A stretch of 64,000 bases of DNA from QPIN01 sp965224575 (GCA_965224575.1 CBDCZQ010000006.1:2108001-2172000); one strand, 5' to 3'; positions 25,065 through 34,645 are shown, numbered from the stretch's first letter. Notes: generated by a model from the sequence alone, not told the origin. Program-made: numbers and translations.

Positions 25065-25445
25065 ATGAACATAATTAAAATAATGACACTCCTTACCTTT
25101 GTAACTTTTAGTACTAATATTTTTGCTTATGGAAGTGGAAGTAGTAGTAAAAAATCGTGTGCAAAACCTGATCTTAGCAAATTTACACCACCGCATTTAT
25201 CTGTTGTAGCTCCTGAATCCGAGTTTTCATTTGTAGCTTCAGCAGCAACTAATCCAAAGACGATTGAAGTGAGTATGAAAAAACAGATTGTTGAGACAAA
25301 CATTGAAAAAATAAGTGGAGGATATTCCGTTACCGGGAACTTACCGGCTTCTCTAGAAGGGGCTTATGTAAGAGTTAATATAAAAGCTAAAGGTACAAAT
25401 AATTGTCCTGAAAATGATGGCTGGCTATTGAAAATTGAACAATAA
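25065..25445 (+). CDS. small exported protein, unknown
   Basis: A 126-residue protein with a signal peptide (cleavage near N-I-F-A-Y). A Gly/Ser linker and two cysteines (K-S-C-A-K and N-N-C-P-E) follow, and the mature part is beta-rich (V-E-T-N...G-Y-S-V-T-G-N-L, A-Y-V-R-V-N-I-K). The family is not recognised. The promoter region 24780-25064 includes GGGAA at 24937-24941 and TTCCC at 24948-24952, a possible operator. Confidence 0.65.
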   Translation: MNIIKIMTLLTFVTFSTNIFAYGSGSSSKKSCAKPDLSKFTPPHLSVVAPESEFSFVASAATNPKTIEVSMKKQIVETNIEKISGGYSVTGNLPASLEGAYVRVNIKAKGTNNCPENDGWLLKIEQ

Positions 25446-25451
25446 TTTACC

Positions 25452-25517
25452 TTAGAACCTGTTCAAGATCTACTGCGCCACGGACAGTGGTTTGTAATGA
25501 TCTTGAACAGATTCTTA
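25452..25517. repeat. long hairpin between convergent genes
   Basis: TTAGAACCTGTTCAAGATC (from 25452) pairs with GATCTTGAACAGATTCTTA (25499-25517) with few mismatches. The loop contains a nested CCAC/GTGG pair. It lies between the ends of the genes at 25445 and 25546, so it could serve as a two-way terminator, but its length and clean ends also fit a small mobile hairpin. Confidence 0.6.
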
Positions 25518-25545
25518 GAAAATAATAATAATTGATATTTTTTCC

Positions 25546-26661
25546 TTATTCAATTAAATCAATAGCGCGATCTAACTCTTCTTTATCATGATAAAAGTGC
25601 GGGGAAAACCGGACGCCCCCGCCTCTTAAAGCACATACAACCCCATTATTTTGTAAATGTTTGTATAGCTGGTTATTCTCAATAGTTGTATGTTCAAATA
25701 ACACAATACCTGATTTGAATTTAGCTTGAGGGTTGTTTAATAAATTTAGTTGTGGATGATTTTTGATTTTATCTGCTAAATAATTTGCGTTTTCAAGAAT
25801 ATCCGCTTCAATTTTGTCCATTCCTATTTCTAGTAATAAAGATAAACTGGCCGACCAAGCATGAATTCCAAGCATATTGGGGCTGCCACATTCAAATCGT
25901 TGAGCGGATGGATGAATTTCCCAGGGTTTATTTTCGTAATTATGGATGTTGGCCATCATATGCCAGCCATATTGAGTCAAATTAAGTTTAGAACGTGACT
26001 CCGGGTTAGTATAAAAAACACCCAATCCCTCAGGGCCAAACATCCATTTATGACCGTCAGCCATGACAAAATCAGCCTGGTAAACTTGTACATCAAATTC
26101 AACTGCGCCTAGACTTTGAATGGCATCAATACAAAACAAAATACCATTATCTTTACAGAATTGTCCTATTTTTTCTAAATCAACTCGTAGACCTGATGCA
26201 AATTGGATTGAACTAATACTAAGTAGACGAGTATTGGAGTCAACCAGAGAAAATAAAGCTTCTTCAGGAGAAGGTTTTGATAGCAGATCAGCCTGTCTGA
26301 GTTCTACACCTTGATTTGACAAAGATTCCCACGGTATTCGATTAGAAGGGAACTCTTCATTGCTACTGACTATATTATCCCCTTTTTTCCAGGCTAGACC
26401 ATAAGCAACAAATGAAAGTGCCTCGGATGTGTTTTTCACCAGTGCTATATCATCAGAAGAAGGTGCATTAAGTAATTTTTTTAATTGATGGCGAATTGTT
26501 TTTTCTTTTTTTAACCAGTCTAAATAATAATGAGATCCATAGACGGTGTTCTGTTCAGCAAAACTTTTGACTGCATCGCTTGTCCTCTTAGGCCACGGTG
26601 CTACTGCTGCATGGTTCAGATAAATTAGATTGTTGCTAATAGGGAATTCAGGGTGGCTCAT
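25546..26661 (-). CDS. class V aminotransferase (cysteine-desulfurase-like)
   Basis: A 371-residue PLP enzyme. Y-L-N-H-A-A near the N-terminus, K-N-T-S-E-A-L, D-A-I-Q-S-L-G and the PLP lysine in D-G-H-K-W-M-F-G-P-E-G (about residue 204) define the family. It is a standalone gene without Isc/Suf neighbours, and the isopenicillin-N-epimerase/CsdA-like sequence does not settle whether it acts on cysteine. No SD is obvious upstream of the ATG. Confidence 0.88.
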   Translation of the reverse strand: MSHPEFPISNNLIYLNHAAVAPWPKRTSDAVKSFAEQNTVYGSHYYLDWLKKEKTIRHQLKKLLNAPSSDDIALVKNTSEALSFVAYGLAWKKGDNIVSSNEEFPSNRIPWESLSNQGVELRQADLLSKPSPEEALFSLVDSNTRLLSISSIQFASGLRVDLEKIGQFCKDNGILFCIDAIQSLGAVEFDVQVYQADFVMADGHKWMFGPEGLGVFYTNPESRSKLNLTQYGWHMMANIHNYENKPWEIHPSAQRFECGSPNMLGIHAWSASLSLLLEIGMDKIEADILENANYLADKIKNHPQLNLLNNPQAKFKSGIVLFEHTTIENNQLYKHLQNNGVVCALRGGGVRFSPHFYHDKEELDRAIDLIE

Positions 26662-26828
26662 AAAAAAGGTCTATAAATTAGGGAGGTGATTAGGCTATTT
26701 ATACAGGATATTAAAATAACACAACAATTCGTATTGAATAGTAGAAATTTACAACTAAAATTAAAACTAATTAGGTCAAGGATGTTGTTGAATCTTTGTC
26801 CCATTATGCAAATTTTAAGAGGTTTAAA

Positions 26829-27590
26829 GTGGATATAGCTTCCCTGGTTGGTTTTTTATTAGGTATAGGTATTATTGTAGCGGCAATTGCCACAGGTGGT
26901 GATGTTATGCTATTTGTTAATGTCCCTTCACTATTGATTGTTATTGGTGGAACGTTTGGCGTTAGCTTAATGAGGATTCCATTATCCGATTTTCTCCGTT
27001 CTTTTGGAATTTTAGGAAAAACTTTTTTAAATAAAAAAGAAGACCCTAATGGATTGATTGAAGATGCTGTCAGATTAGCTGATGTAGCTAGAAAAAATGG
27101 TTTGCTCGCACTTGAAGGCGAGGAGATTTCTAATCCATTTATGAAAAAAGGAATTAGTTTATGTGTAGATGGACATGAACCGGCCTTTGTAAAGAAAATG
27201 ATGGAACAAGAAATTAGCTTAATGGTGAGTAGAAACGAAATTGGTCAAGATATGTGGAAAGGGGTAGGTGATTTAGCGCCAGCTATGGGTATGATCGGAA
27301 CATTGGTTGGGTTAGTACAAATGCTGGCCAATATGTCAGATCCAGCCAGTATTGGGCCCGCAATGGCAGTTGCTTTGTTAACGACACTTTATGGTGCGAT
27401 GGTGGCTAACTGTTTTGCATTACCTATGGTTGATAAATTAGCTTATGTATTAAATTATGAAAAAGCTAATAAACAACTGGTTGTGGATACTATTTCTGGG
27501 ATTCAAGAAGGAATTAACCCAAAGGTATTAGAGTCATTATTAAATTCTTATATTTCCGAGAAAAAACGTAAAACAGCAGATGAGGATTAA
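26829..27590 (+). CDS. motA: flagellar motor stator protein MotA/PomA
   Basis: A stator of about 253 residues with four membrane segments. I chose the GTG at 26829 (M-D-I-A-S-L-V-G) because AAGAGG precedes it and PomA proteins start this way; a TTG 33 bases upstream gives a longer form. V-G-D-L-A-P-A-M-G-M-I-G-T-L-V-G is the conserved TM3 motif. The short MDIA start suggests the sodium-type PomA group. It lies five bases before motB. Confidence 0.92.
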   Translation: MDIASLVGFLLGIGIIVAAIATGGDVMLFVNVPSLLIVIGGTFGVSLMRIPLSDFLRSFGILGKTFLNKKEDPNGLIEDAVRLADVARKNGLLALEGEEISNPFMKKGISLCVDGHEPAFVKKMMEQEISLMVSRNEIGQDMWKGVGDLAPAMGMIGTLVGLVQMLANMSDPASIGPAMAVALLTTLYGAMVANCFALPMVDKLAYVLNYEKANKQLVVDTISGIQEGINPKVLESLLNSYISEKKRKTADED

Positions 27591-27595
27591 TTACC

Positions 27596-28474
27596 ATGGC
27601 TGAAGAATGTCCTAAATGCCCCCCAGCTGGCGCGCCGCTATGGTTAGCAACGTTTGCTGATTTAATGTCGTTATTAATGTGTTTTTTTGTATTATTATTG
27701 TCATTTGCGACAATGGATGCTGCTAAATTTAAAAAACTGTCAATTTCTTTGGAAAATGCATTTGGTGTACAAAGAGATATTCCTGCGACGGAAATACCAA
27801 TGGGAACGAGTATTATAGCGCAGCATTTTTCTCCAGCTCAAACAACACCTACACCAATAGAAGAAGTTAAACAAACAACTACTCAGGCTTCTACAAAACT
27901 TGATTTTAGTGTTGAAGAGTTAGAAGAAGTAAAAAAGACAATACTCGAAACCAAAATCGCTGAAATAGAAAGTCAGGCTGACATTATTAAAGAATCATTA
28001 AAGAAAGAGATTAATAAAGGACTGGTTACTGTAGAAACGGATAAGTTGAAAATTATTATCCGTATTAATGAAAAAGGATCTTTTCCATCAGGAACCGCGA
28101 TTCTTAAAGCGGGGTTTGAGCCCGTCATGAAAAAAATTACAATGGCAGTCAAAGGGACTAAAGGAACAATACATGTAGCTGGTCATACGGATAATATACC
28201 GATCAAGACGGACTGGTATAGATCAAACTGGGAGTTGGCGGCTTCTCGATCAGTGACTGTAGCTCATTATATGATGGCTAAAAGAAGGATTGATCCAACA
28301 AGAATTGTGGTTGAAGGCTATGCAAATACAAAGCCGTTAACAACGAATACTACGGCTAAAAAACGTGCAAAAAACAGACGGGTCGAGATTATAATTGCAC
28401 AAGATGACCCAACTTTATTGCTTAAACTTGAAGAAGTTAGCAAAATTATTCAAGAAGACAAATTAAAAATGTGA
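27596..28474 (+). CDS. motB: flagellar motor protein MotB/PomB
   Basis: A 292-residue stator partner. The N-terminal C-P-K-C-P-P-A-G-A-P-L-W and single TM with ion-binding D22 (A-D-L-M-S-L-L-M-C-F) are typical. After a plug and linker, an OmpA-like domain (H-T-D-N-I-P, residues about 190-280) anchors peptidoglycan. It is paired with motA. Confidence 0.94.
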   Translation: MAEECPKCPPAGAPLWLATFADLMSLLMCFFVLLLSFATMDAAKFKKLSISLENAFGVQRDIPATEIPMGTSIIAQHFSPAQTTPTPIEEVKQTTTQASTKLDFSVEELEEVKKTILETKIAEIESQADIIKESLKKEINKGLVTVETDKLKIIIRINEKGSFPSGTAILKAGFEPVMKKITMAVKGTKGTIHVAGHTDNIPIKTDWYRSNWELAASRSVTVAHYMMAKRRIDPTRIVVEGYANTKPLTTNTTAKKRAKNRRVEIIIAQDDPTLLLKLEEVSKIIQEDKLKM

Positions 28475-28548
28475 CAAAATAGCGTCTGACCAATTTTGTT
28501 AGCAAATTAACTCTTCTAATTCGGATAAATTGTGTAGGTATACAAACC

Positions 28549-29145
28549 GTGGACAAATCGAATATTGTAGTAACTGAAGACAGGCGGCGTTTTTTTCGGA
28601 TTGACGATGAAGTTAATCTTTATTTTAAAGTCGTGGATAAACAGACTGTGTTCTCTGCAAGTCAGGTGACTAATGATTTATTAGATAATTGTTCTCTTGT
28701 AACCGGTTTGGATGTGCTAGACCAGGAAGCTCGGTTAGTGATGCAATTGATTGAGAAGAGCAACCCGGATGTTGCAGAATATTTAAAAATTATAGATACC
28801 AAAATAAATCTAATTGCACAGGAAACGATGAGACAAGGACATGAAGTCTCTGATAGTAATATTCGCAATGCAAATATAAGCGCATCAGGCGTTGCATTTG
28901 AGAGTGTTACAGAGGTTAAAGAAGGTGAGTTTCTGGAAATAAGGTTATTATTAACCTCCTGTTTTGCTGTGATTGTTATTTATGGAAAAGTTATCTATTG
29001 CAATAAAAGTGTGAATAATGACGAGTTAATGCCTTTTCAAATAGGGCTTGATTATATAAACTTGAAGGATCATGACCGTGAAGTGTTAATCAAACATGTT
29101 GTGAAAAGGCAAATGCAACAAATTCGTGAACAAAAACAAAACTGA
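28549..29145 (+). CDS. PilZ domain protein with N-terminal extension
   Basis: A 198-residue protein starting at GTG 28549. R-R-R-F-F-R-I-D-D at residues about 9-17 provides the RxxxR arm for c-di-GMP, and N-I-S-A-S-G-V-A-F the D/NxSxxG motif at about residue 106. The domain between them is helical. Together these support a c-di-GMP receptor of the YcgR-like type, and its position after motAB suggests control of motility. It overlaps birA by about 20 bases. Confidence 0.82.
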   Translation: MDKSNIVVTEDRRRFFRIDDEVNLYFKVVDKQTVFSASQVTNDLLDNCSLVTGLDVLDQEARLVMQLIEKSNPDVAEYLKIIDTKINLIAQETMRQGHEVSDSNIRNANISASGVAFESVTEVKEGEFLEIRLLLTSCFAVIVIYGKVIYCNKSVNNDELMPFQIGLDYINLKDHDREVLIKHVVKRQMQQIREQKQN

Positions 29146-30166
29146 GAACAATAATCAACTTGTTTCATCAAGTCAGAAAAAAATTCTAGTCATTTTAGCG
29201 GACGGTCAATTTCATTCAGGAACTGAATTAGCTGAAAAAATAGGCGTAAGCCGCTCTGCAATCTGCAAACAACTCAATAATTTAACAGAACAGCTGGGGT
29301 TAGAATTTAACGCTATTTCCGGTAAAGGCTATTGCTTAAAGCATGCCTTGCAATTATTGTCCGAAACTGAAATAAATTCATATTTAAACCCTAAAGTTCG
29401 TTGTTTAATAAAGCAATTAGAAATTCACCATAACATCAATTCAACAAACAGTTATTTAAGTGATAAAACTCAGTTAAATACAACAGAAATAACAAATAAT
29501 GCTGGCATTGTTTGTTTAGCAGAATATCAGACAGCTGGACGAGGACGAAGAGGAAGGGATTGGGTCTCACCGTTTGGGAGTAATATTTATTTATCTATTC
29601 TTTGGAACTTTCAAAATGGTGCAGCATCAATCAATGGTTTGAGTTTGGCAATTGGCGTTGCTGTTATTCGAGCATTAAATGACCTTGGTATTGATAATGT
29701 TGGGTTAAAGTGGCCTAATGATATTTATTGGCAAGGAAAAAAATTAGCTGGCATATTAATTGAAGTTTCTGGAGAGATAGGGGGTTCATGTAATGCTGTC
29801 ATAGGCTTAGGGTTGAATGTCTATTTACCCAAAGAAAAAGCTCAATCAATTACTCAGGATTGGGTGGATTTAAGTCAAATTAGTGCAGAAAATCCTGCAG
29901 CTACAAGGAATAAATTGACTGCAACTTTGTTAAATCATCTGATGCCTACGATTGCAAATTTTGAAAAGGATACTTTGGATAGCTATCTAAATGAATGGCG
30001 ATATTTAGATTGTATGAAGGGTAAGGAAGTTAATCTATTTATGGGAAAACAGGTTTATACCGGTGTGGTAAAGGGAATTGATAATAATGGTTTATTATTG
30101 TTAGCCAATGGCCAAGGTGAGCTTAAAACATTTGCTTCTGGCGAAGTCAGCTTTCGGCAACCATGA
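29126..30166 (+). CDS. birA: bifunctional biotin ligase/biotin repressor
   Basis: A 346-residue protein: N-terminal wHTH (S-Q-K-K-I-L-V-I-L-A...S-R-S-A-I-C-K), central ligase with the biotinyl-AMP loop G-R-G-R-R-G-R-D-W, and the C-terminal SH3-like domain. L-K-W-P-N-D is the conserved ligase motif. The GTG at 29126 overlaps the PilZ gene. The HTH indicates it may also repress biotin genes. The birA-coaX order is common. Confidence 0.94.
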   Translation: MNKNKTENNNQLVSSSQKKILVILADGQFHSGTELAEKIGVSRSAICKQLNNLTEQLGLEFNAISGKGYCLKHALQLLSETEINSYLNPKVRCLIKQLEIHHNINSTNSYLSDKTQLNTTEITNNAGIVCLAEYQTAGRGRRGRDWVSPFGSNIYLSILWNFQNGAASINGLSLAIGVAVIRALNDLGIDNVGLKWPNDIYWQGKKLAGILIEVSGEIGGSCNAVIGLGLNVYLPKEKAQSITQDWVDLSQISAENPAATRNKLTATLLNHLMPTIANFEKDTLDSYLNEWRYLDCMKGKEVNLFMGKQVYTGVVKGIDNNGLLLLANGQGELKTFASGEVSFRQP

Positions 30167-30903
30167 ATATATTGATTGATATTGGAAATACTCGTATAAA
30201 ATGGTGTGTTGATAGCAAAGGTAATATTGGAAGGAGTCAAGCCATTAACTATAAAAAGGATGATTTTATAAGCTGTCTTCAAAGTAGTTGGCAACAACTA
30301 ACAGAACCACAAACCATTGCTATTTCATCCGTTAGTGCACAACAAGTTTCATTAAAAATTATTGCCTTAGCAAAAAAAAAATGGCCTGAAATTAAAGTTC
30401 TGATGGCCAAATCATCCTCTTACGCTTTGTCAGTAACAAATGCTTATTCACAGCCCGAAAATCTTGGTGTTGATCGGTGGATGGGGTTAATTGCTTTACG
30501 GCATTATTATCCTGGAAATAGCTGTATAGTTGGCTGTGGAACGGCAATAACAATTGATAATCTGGATAAAGACGGGCATCATTTAGGCGGGTTAATTAGC
30601 CCGGGGATACAATTGATGAAGCAATCTTTATTTCAAGGGACAGAAAACTTGTCATTTATTGAAAGGAATTACCCTGTTGGGCTTTCTAATGCAACTGAGC
30701 CTGCTATATTTTCTGGTATATTATCTGCAGCAGCAGGATTAATTGAAAAATCAATTAGAAATCTTTGTATGTGTGACACACTTATTTTAACGGGGGGTGA
30801 TGCTGAATTACTTGCCAAGTATCTTGATTTTGAATCAATTATTGAACCTGATTTCGTCCTTAAAGGCTTATCTTTGTATTGTAGAGGAGAAAACGTAGTA
30901 TGA
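30163..30903 (+). CDS. coaX: type III pantothenate kinase
   Basis: A 246-residue kinase for the first step of CoA synthesis. D-I-G-N-T-R-I-K-W at the N-terminus is the phosphate-binding loop, then G-V-D-R-W-M-G-L and G-C-G-T-A-I-T-I-D. It overlaps birA and the downstream SPOR gene by 4 bp each. Confidence 0.94.
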   Translation: MNILIDIGNTRIKWCVDSKGNIGRSQAINYKKDDFISCLQSSWQQLTEPQTIAISSVSAQQVSLKIIALAKKKWPEIKVLMAKSSSYALSVTNAYSQPENLGVDRWMGLIALRHYYPGNSCIVGCGTAITIDNLDKDGHHLGGLISPGIQLMKQSLFQGTENLSFIERNYPVGLSNATEPAIFSGILSAAAGLIEKSIRNLCMCDTLILTGGDAELLAKYLDFESIIEPDFVLKGLSLYCRGENVV

Positions 30904-31745
30904 AGATTCTTGTTTTACTGGCTCTGTTGGTAAATATTATTTTCTTTTTATGGGAATGTAATTCAGAACACTCGCCTTCTTCTAATTATCAAACCGACCC
31001 CAATGCCCCTAAACAAATTTTATTGCAAAGTGAAGTTCCTAAAGAAAAAGGGGGGGGAAGTGTAGCCAATGCTAAAAAGAAAGAGGATAAAAAGTTGTCA
31101 CCTGTATTGACTTCAAAGACGTCTACAAATAAAACAACTACTGATCAAAATGATAAAAAATTAAAAACAAAGACAAAAAATGCTGAGACAAAAGATAAAA
31201 AATTAAATATAAAGACTGAAGGTGAAGAGTTAAATAAAAAGGCAGAATATACTGCGATAAAAACCAATAAGGAGCCACTCAAGGAAGTTTATTGTTTTCA
31301 AGTTGGTCCATTCAAAAGTAAAAAATCTTTTAAAAAGTGGGCAAAATTGAATACAATTGATCTGGGTTTTACAAAGCCTTTTAATAAAGATATAGAAATT
31401 TTCAGGCATTATATGGTTTATTTTTCTAAGGCTGAAAGTATTGAAAAAGCTAAAGAAAATATGAAAATAATTAAAGAGCTAAAGATAGCTGATGCATGGC
31501 TGTTTAATTCTGGGAAATATAAAGGAGGTATTTCTTTGGGGTTGTATGATAAGAAAGAGCCTGCACAACGATTGGTAGAAAAATATGCAAAGGGAAAAGT
31601 TGAATCAAAAATAATACCAATCTACAAAACCAAGACAGTCTTATATGCTGACGTTTCAACGATAAATGAAAATTTTAAAGATAGGGTTTCTTTATCAGAT
31701 ACACAAATAGTGGTTAGTTGTGAAAATGATTTAAAAGCGTTATAA
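30900..31745 (+). CDS. SPOR-like membrane protein
   Basis: A 281-residue protein with one N-terminal membrane helix (L-V-L-L-A-L-L-V-N-I-I-F-F-L), a long Lys/Thr-rich disordered linker (about 35-135) and a C-terminal domain starting F-Q-V-G-P-F-K-S-K-K. That beginning resembles SPOR domains, which bind denuded septal glycans. The rest of the fold is diverged, so the septal role is inferred. It follows coaX with ATGA overlap. Confidence 0.7.
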   Translation: MKILVLLALLVNIIFFLWECNSEHSPSSNYQTDPNAPKQILLQSEVPKEKGGGSVANAKKKEDKKLSPVLTSKTSTNKTTTDQNDKKLKTKTKNAETKDKKLNIKTEGEELNKKAEYTAIKTNKEPLKEVYCFQVGPFKSKKSFKKWAKLNTIDLGFTKPFNKDIEIFRHYMVYFSKAESIEKAKENMKIIKELKIADAWLFNSGKYKGGISLGLYDKKEPAQRLVEKYAKGKVESKIIPIYKTKTVLYADVSTINENFKDRVSLSDTQIVVSCENDLKAL

Positions 31746-31994
31746 CTCCAAAGTTACTATGACTTATGCGCATTTACATGTGTTTTCATTCTTTTAGTAA
31801 AGTTAATTGAAAATCAATCTAAAAAGTAAATATGTATTCTAGTCTTGTAAAATTACCTTATAATTAGCCTTAGCTTTATGTTCGAGAATATTTGATAAAA
31901 GCTAATTATTTGCAAAGGATAATTATCTTTAATGAAGTATTCTTCAATATAAAGGACTCTATAATTTTTAACTAAAATATATTTAGGAAGTAAT

Positions 31995-32588
31995 ATGAAA
32001 AAAATGTCGATATTTGTTTCGTTGGCTTTATTGTTATTTACGGGTGTTACAGCTGCTCATGGGCCAGTAAGAGGTAAGTTAACAGTATCAATTTCTATTG
32101 ATGCACCTGCAGAAAAAGTGTGGGATATTATTAAAGATTATGAAGATATGTCTTGGCTTCCTGCTGTTGAGAGTACAAAAGCTGATAAAGGAAATGATAA
32201 AGGTTCAAGTCGAGTTATAACTTTAAAAGACGGCGGAACAATTACTGAAGAATTAAAAAAGTATGATACTGATAAAATGTCGTATAAATATAAAATTACT
32301 GACATGAGTACGGTTAAAACTATTCAACATGCTGGCAAAGATGAAAATATTCCTGTTGTCCCAGTTGAAAATTATCAAGCAACAATAACTGTAAAGGCTA
32401 ATGGTGGTAAATCAGATGTTACATGGGTAGCAACATACTATCGTGGTTATGTAAACAATAATCCACCGGAAGAATTAAATGAAGCAGCAGCGGATGAAGC
32501 TGTGACAGGTATTTTTACAGATGGGTTGACTAATCTGGCAAAAAAGCTGGGTGATTCGTCGGATGTTACGGTTACAATGAAAAGATAA
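31995..32588 (+). CDS. exported SRPBCC protein, MxaD-like
   Basis: A 197-residue protein with a signal peptide (cleavage near T-A-A-H-G). The mature part is a START/SRPBCC fold: S-I-D-A-P-A-E-K-V-W-D-I-I-K-D-Y is the family opening. Periplasmic SRPBCC proteins of this look (MxaD) accompany PQQ methanol dehydrogenase systems in methylotrophs. No dehydrogenase lies near here, so the partner would be elsewhere. The SD is AGGAAG. A terminator follows at 32611. Confidence 0.75.
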   Translation: MKKMSIFVSLALLLFTGVTAAHGPVRGKLTVSISIDAPAEKVWDIIKDYEDMSWLPAVESTKADKGNDKGSSRVITLKDGGTITEELKKYDTDKMSYKYKITDMSTVKTIQHAGKDENIPVVPVENYQATITVKANGGKSDVTWVATYYRGYVNNNPPEELNEAAADEAVTGIFTDGLTNLAKKLGDSSDVTVTMKR

Positions 32589-32610
32589 TATCATTATTTT
32601 GATTTAGTTT

Positions 32611-32650
32611 AAGTATGGTGGGTATTAGTCCACCATGCTTACCTTTTTTC
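32611..32650 (+). terminator. rho-independent terminator after the SRPBCC gene
   Basis: AAGTATGGTGG (32611-32621) and CCACCATGCTT (32630-32640) pair at 10 of 11 positions around an 8-base loop, followed after ACC by six T residues. This is a normal terminator for the gene ending at 32588. Confidence 0.85.
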
Positions 32651-32692
32651 AATAAATTATTTCTCCTGTTTACTTAATAGTATGGTGGTTTT

Positions 32693-33661
32693 TTGAGTCT
32701 TCTCCGCTGGAAAAAAAAATATTCTGCTGTATCCCTCTTTGCAACGTTTCTACTTAGTTTTGACCTAGTTGCAGAGCCATACGCTTTTATTACTAATCAA
32801 TTAGATAACTCAGTTTCTGTGATAGAAACTCAGAATAATAAAGTAATTAAGACGATTCCTGTCGTTGGAAAACCAGCCGGTGTAGCAGTCAACAATAATA
32901 AATCTCAAGTTTATATTAGTACGCCAGAGGGTGGTGGTTTTGTCGTTTTAGATACAAAAAACCTTCAGCAAACTAACGTTGTAAAAGTGGGAGGTGCTTC
33001 TTTAGGTATAGCTGTTGATGCAAAAGGAGAACGTATATTTGTAGCAGATTGGTATGAAAATACTGTTTCTGTTTTTGATAGTCATAAATTTCAGTTAATT
33101 AAAATGATTGAAGTTGGTCAGTCACCTTCTGGTATGACGGTGAGTAAAGACAATCAATGGTTATATGTCGCCAATCGCATGGATAACAGTGTTTCTCAAA
33201 TAGATCTTGCAACTTTAAAAATTAAAAATACTACAAAAGTAGGGGCGCATCCATTTGGTTTGTCAGTTAATAGTAATGGAACACATATTTATACCGCTAA
33301 TGTAGAAAGTAATGATGTAACCGTCCTACAAAGTAATGGCTTAAAAAGATTGGCAACGGTTAAAGTAGGTGATAGACCTTACGCAACCGCTCTAGCCCTA
33401 AATGATAGCTTATTGTTTGTTACAAACCAGGATGATAGTACAATCTCTGTAGTGGATACTAAAACCTTAAAAATTGTCTCTGTTATAGAGGTAGGAGAAA
33501 AGCCTGAGGGTATTAGTACAGATGTAGACGATCAGCATGTTTATGTGGCCAACTGGTTTGATAGTACTGTTTCGGTTATTGATGCTAAAACTTTAAAAGT
33601 AGTTGATACGATAAAAACCGGAGAAGGAAGCAGGGCGTTTGGGTTGTTTATTTCTGAGTAA
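32693..33661 (+). CDS. exported YVTN-type beta-propeller protein
   Basis: A 322-residue protein of about seven 42-residue repeats with Y-V-A-N-R-M-D-N-S-V-type blades (A-F-I-T-N-Q-L-D, F-V-A-D-W-Y, Y-V-A-N-W-F-D-S-T). A signal peptide (about 1-26, ending V-A-E-P-Y) exports it. TTG at 32693 is the only start upstream of the signal peptide. YVTN/PQQ-linked propellers often occur with alcohol oxidation genes, and its neighbour is MxaD-like. The ligand is unknown. Confidence 0.8.
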   Translation: MSLLRWKKKYSAVSLFATFLLSFDLVAEPYAFITNQLDNSVSVIETQNNKVIKTIPVVGKPAGVAVNNNKSQVYISTPEGGGFVVLDTKNLQQTNVVKVGGASLGIAVDAKGERIFVADWYENTVSVFDSHKFQLIKMIEVGQSPSGMTVSKDNQWLYVANRMDNSVSQIDLATLKIKNTTKVGAHPFGLSVNSNGTHIYTANVESNDVTVLQSNGLKRLATVKVGDRPYATALALNDSLLFVTNQDDSTISVVDTKTLKIVSVIEVGEKPEGISTDVDDQHVYVANWFDSTVSVIDAKTLKVVDTIKTGEGSRAFGLFISE

Positions 33662-33696
33662 AAAAAGAATATTGAAAATTAATTTAAAGTGAGAAA

Positions 33697-33987
33697 ATGA
33701 TGGCAGAAACAGTAGAAGAATTAACAGTAACTTACGAAGATGGTGGTATAGAAACTGTTAAAGAACTGGATAAAAAAGTATTAAGTAAAGGTGCTTGGGC
33801 AACAGTTATTTATAAGTATCAAGATTGGAATCGAACTAAAGAAGAGTACGGTGCTGATAAATTTACTATTCGACGTTATCAAAAAAGGAATGGGGAATAT
33901 TCTCAGAAGTCGAAATTTAATATTTCGAGTGAGAAACAAGCTAAAGAGATTATAGAGGCTTTACAAGGCTGGACTGGAGAAGGATAA
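33697..33987 (+). CDS. conserved hypothetical protein
   Basis: A 96-residue soluble protein: an acidic start, then L-S-K-G-A-W-A-T-V-I-Y-K-Y-Q and K-F-N-I-S-S-E-K-Q-A-K-E-I. The composition is beta-rich then helical. I have no function for it. GTGAGAAAATGATG gives two Met starts; the second is as likely. It is followed by a strong 12-bp palindrome before the convergent lipoprotein gene. Confidence 0.6.
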   Translation: MMAETVEELTVTYEDGGIETVKELDKKVLSKGAWATVIYKYQDWNRTKEEYGADKFTIRRYQKRNGEYSQKSKFNISSEKQAKEIIEALQGWTGEG

Positions 33988-34023
33988 ATAATAGAAGTAA
34001 AAACCCTAACTCTGGAAGTATTA

Positions 34024-34068
34024 ATTGCATTCATCCCTAATAACAATTAGTTTTGAGATGAATGCAAT
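34024..34068. other. perfect 12-bp hairpin between convergent genes
   Basis: ATTGCATTCATC (34024-34035) and GATGAATGCAAT (34057-34068) pair perfectly with a 21-base loop. It lies between the genes ending at 33987 and 34082. No T-tract flanks it on either strand, so a bidirectional terminator is plausible but not certain. Confidence 0.55.
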
Positions 34069-34081
34069 AATAATGATCTAT

Positions 34082-34510
34082 TTAGAATTTATATATAATA
34101 GTAGGGTTGCTATCATCTCTTTCAGACGTTGATTTTTTATGTTTTTTACCCTGATCAATTCTTTCTTGTGTGAACTTAGCAATCATTTGATCCCAATTGG
34201 TATATTCATTATATTTTTCAAAACCAGCATTTTTACGTTCTTGAAATACTTCTTTTCCTAAAGTAATAAGTTCGTCGGGAGTTTTTCCATCAACAGCATC
34301 TAAAAACTCATCTCTATTTTTAAGTGCATCACGCATTGTCCAAAAAGAAACCTCAAATTCAATTCGTTGTTCAGTGGGTAAGCGGTTTTTAATTTTGCTG
34401 ACCGATCTATTTGCAGTTTTAATGCTTCGACCATTAATCTGACTGCCTTTGCTGCAACCTAATAACGATAAGCACATGATAAAAATACAAACAGTTGATA
34501 TAATCCTCAT
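34082..34510 (-). CDS. small lipoprotein, DUF6694-like
   Basis: About 142 residues. I set the start at 34510 (M-R-I-I-S-T-V-C-I-F) because it begins the signal peptide, with A-G-A-A-A-C-C-type SD sequence upstream; the open frame extends 18 codons further. The lipobox is L-L-G-C. The mature part holds G-R-S and E-F-E-V-S-F-W-T-M-R. It resembles DUF6694 lipoproteins, which have no known activity. Confidence 0.65.
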   Translation of the reverse strand: MRIISTVCIFIMCLSLLGCSKGSQINGRSIKTANRSVSKIKNRLPTEQRIEFEVSFWTMRDALKNRDEFLDAVDGKTPDELITLGKEVFQERKNAGFEKYNEYTNWDQMIAKFTQERIDQGKKHKKSTSERDDSNPTIIYKF

Positions 34511-34645
34511 AAAAGAAACCTCAATAGCAAAGTATCGTACTAGGGTACGACCGATAATTAACAAACCTGAATTTTTTATTGTAACGACATCAGGTTTTTA
34601 AACAAAGTAAAATAGAAGGTTATTATAAACCCAAGCTCACATTTT

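Noticed and set aside
32693..33661. Beta-propeller repeats as DNA repeats
   Set aside because: The repetition is at protein level (blades) with diverged DNA.
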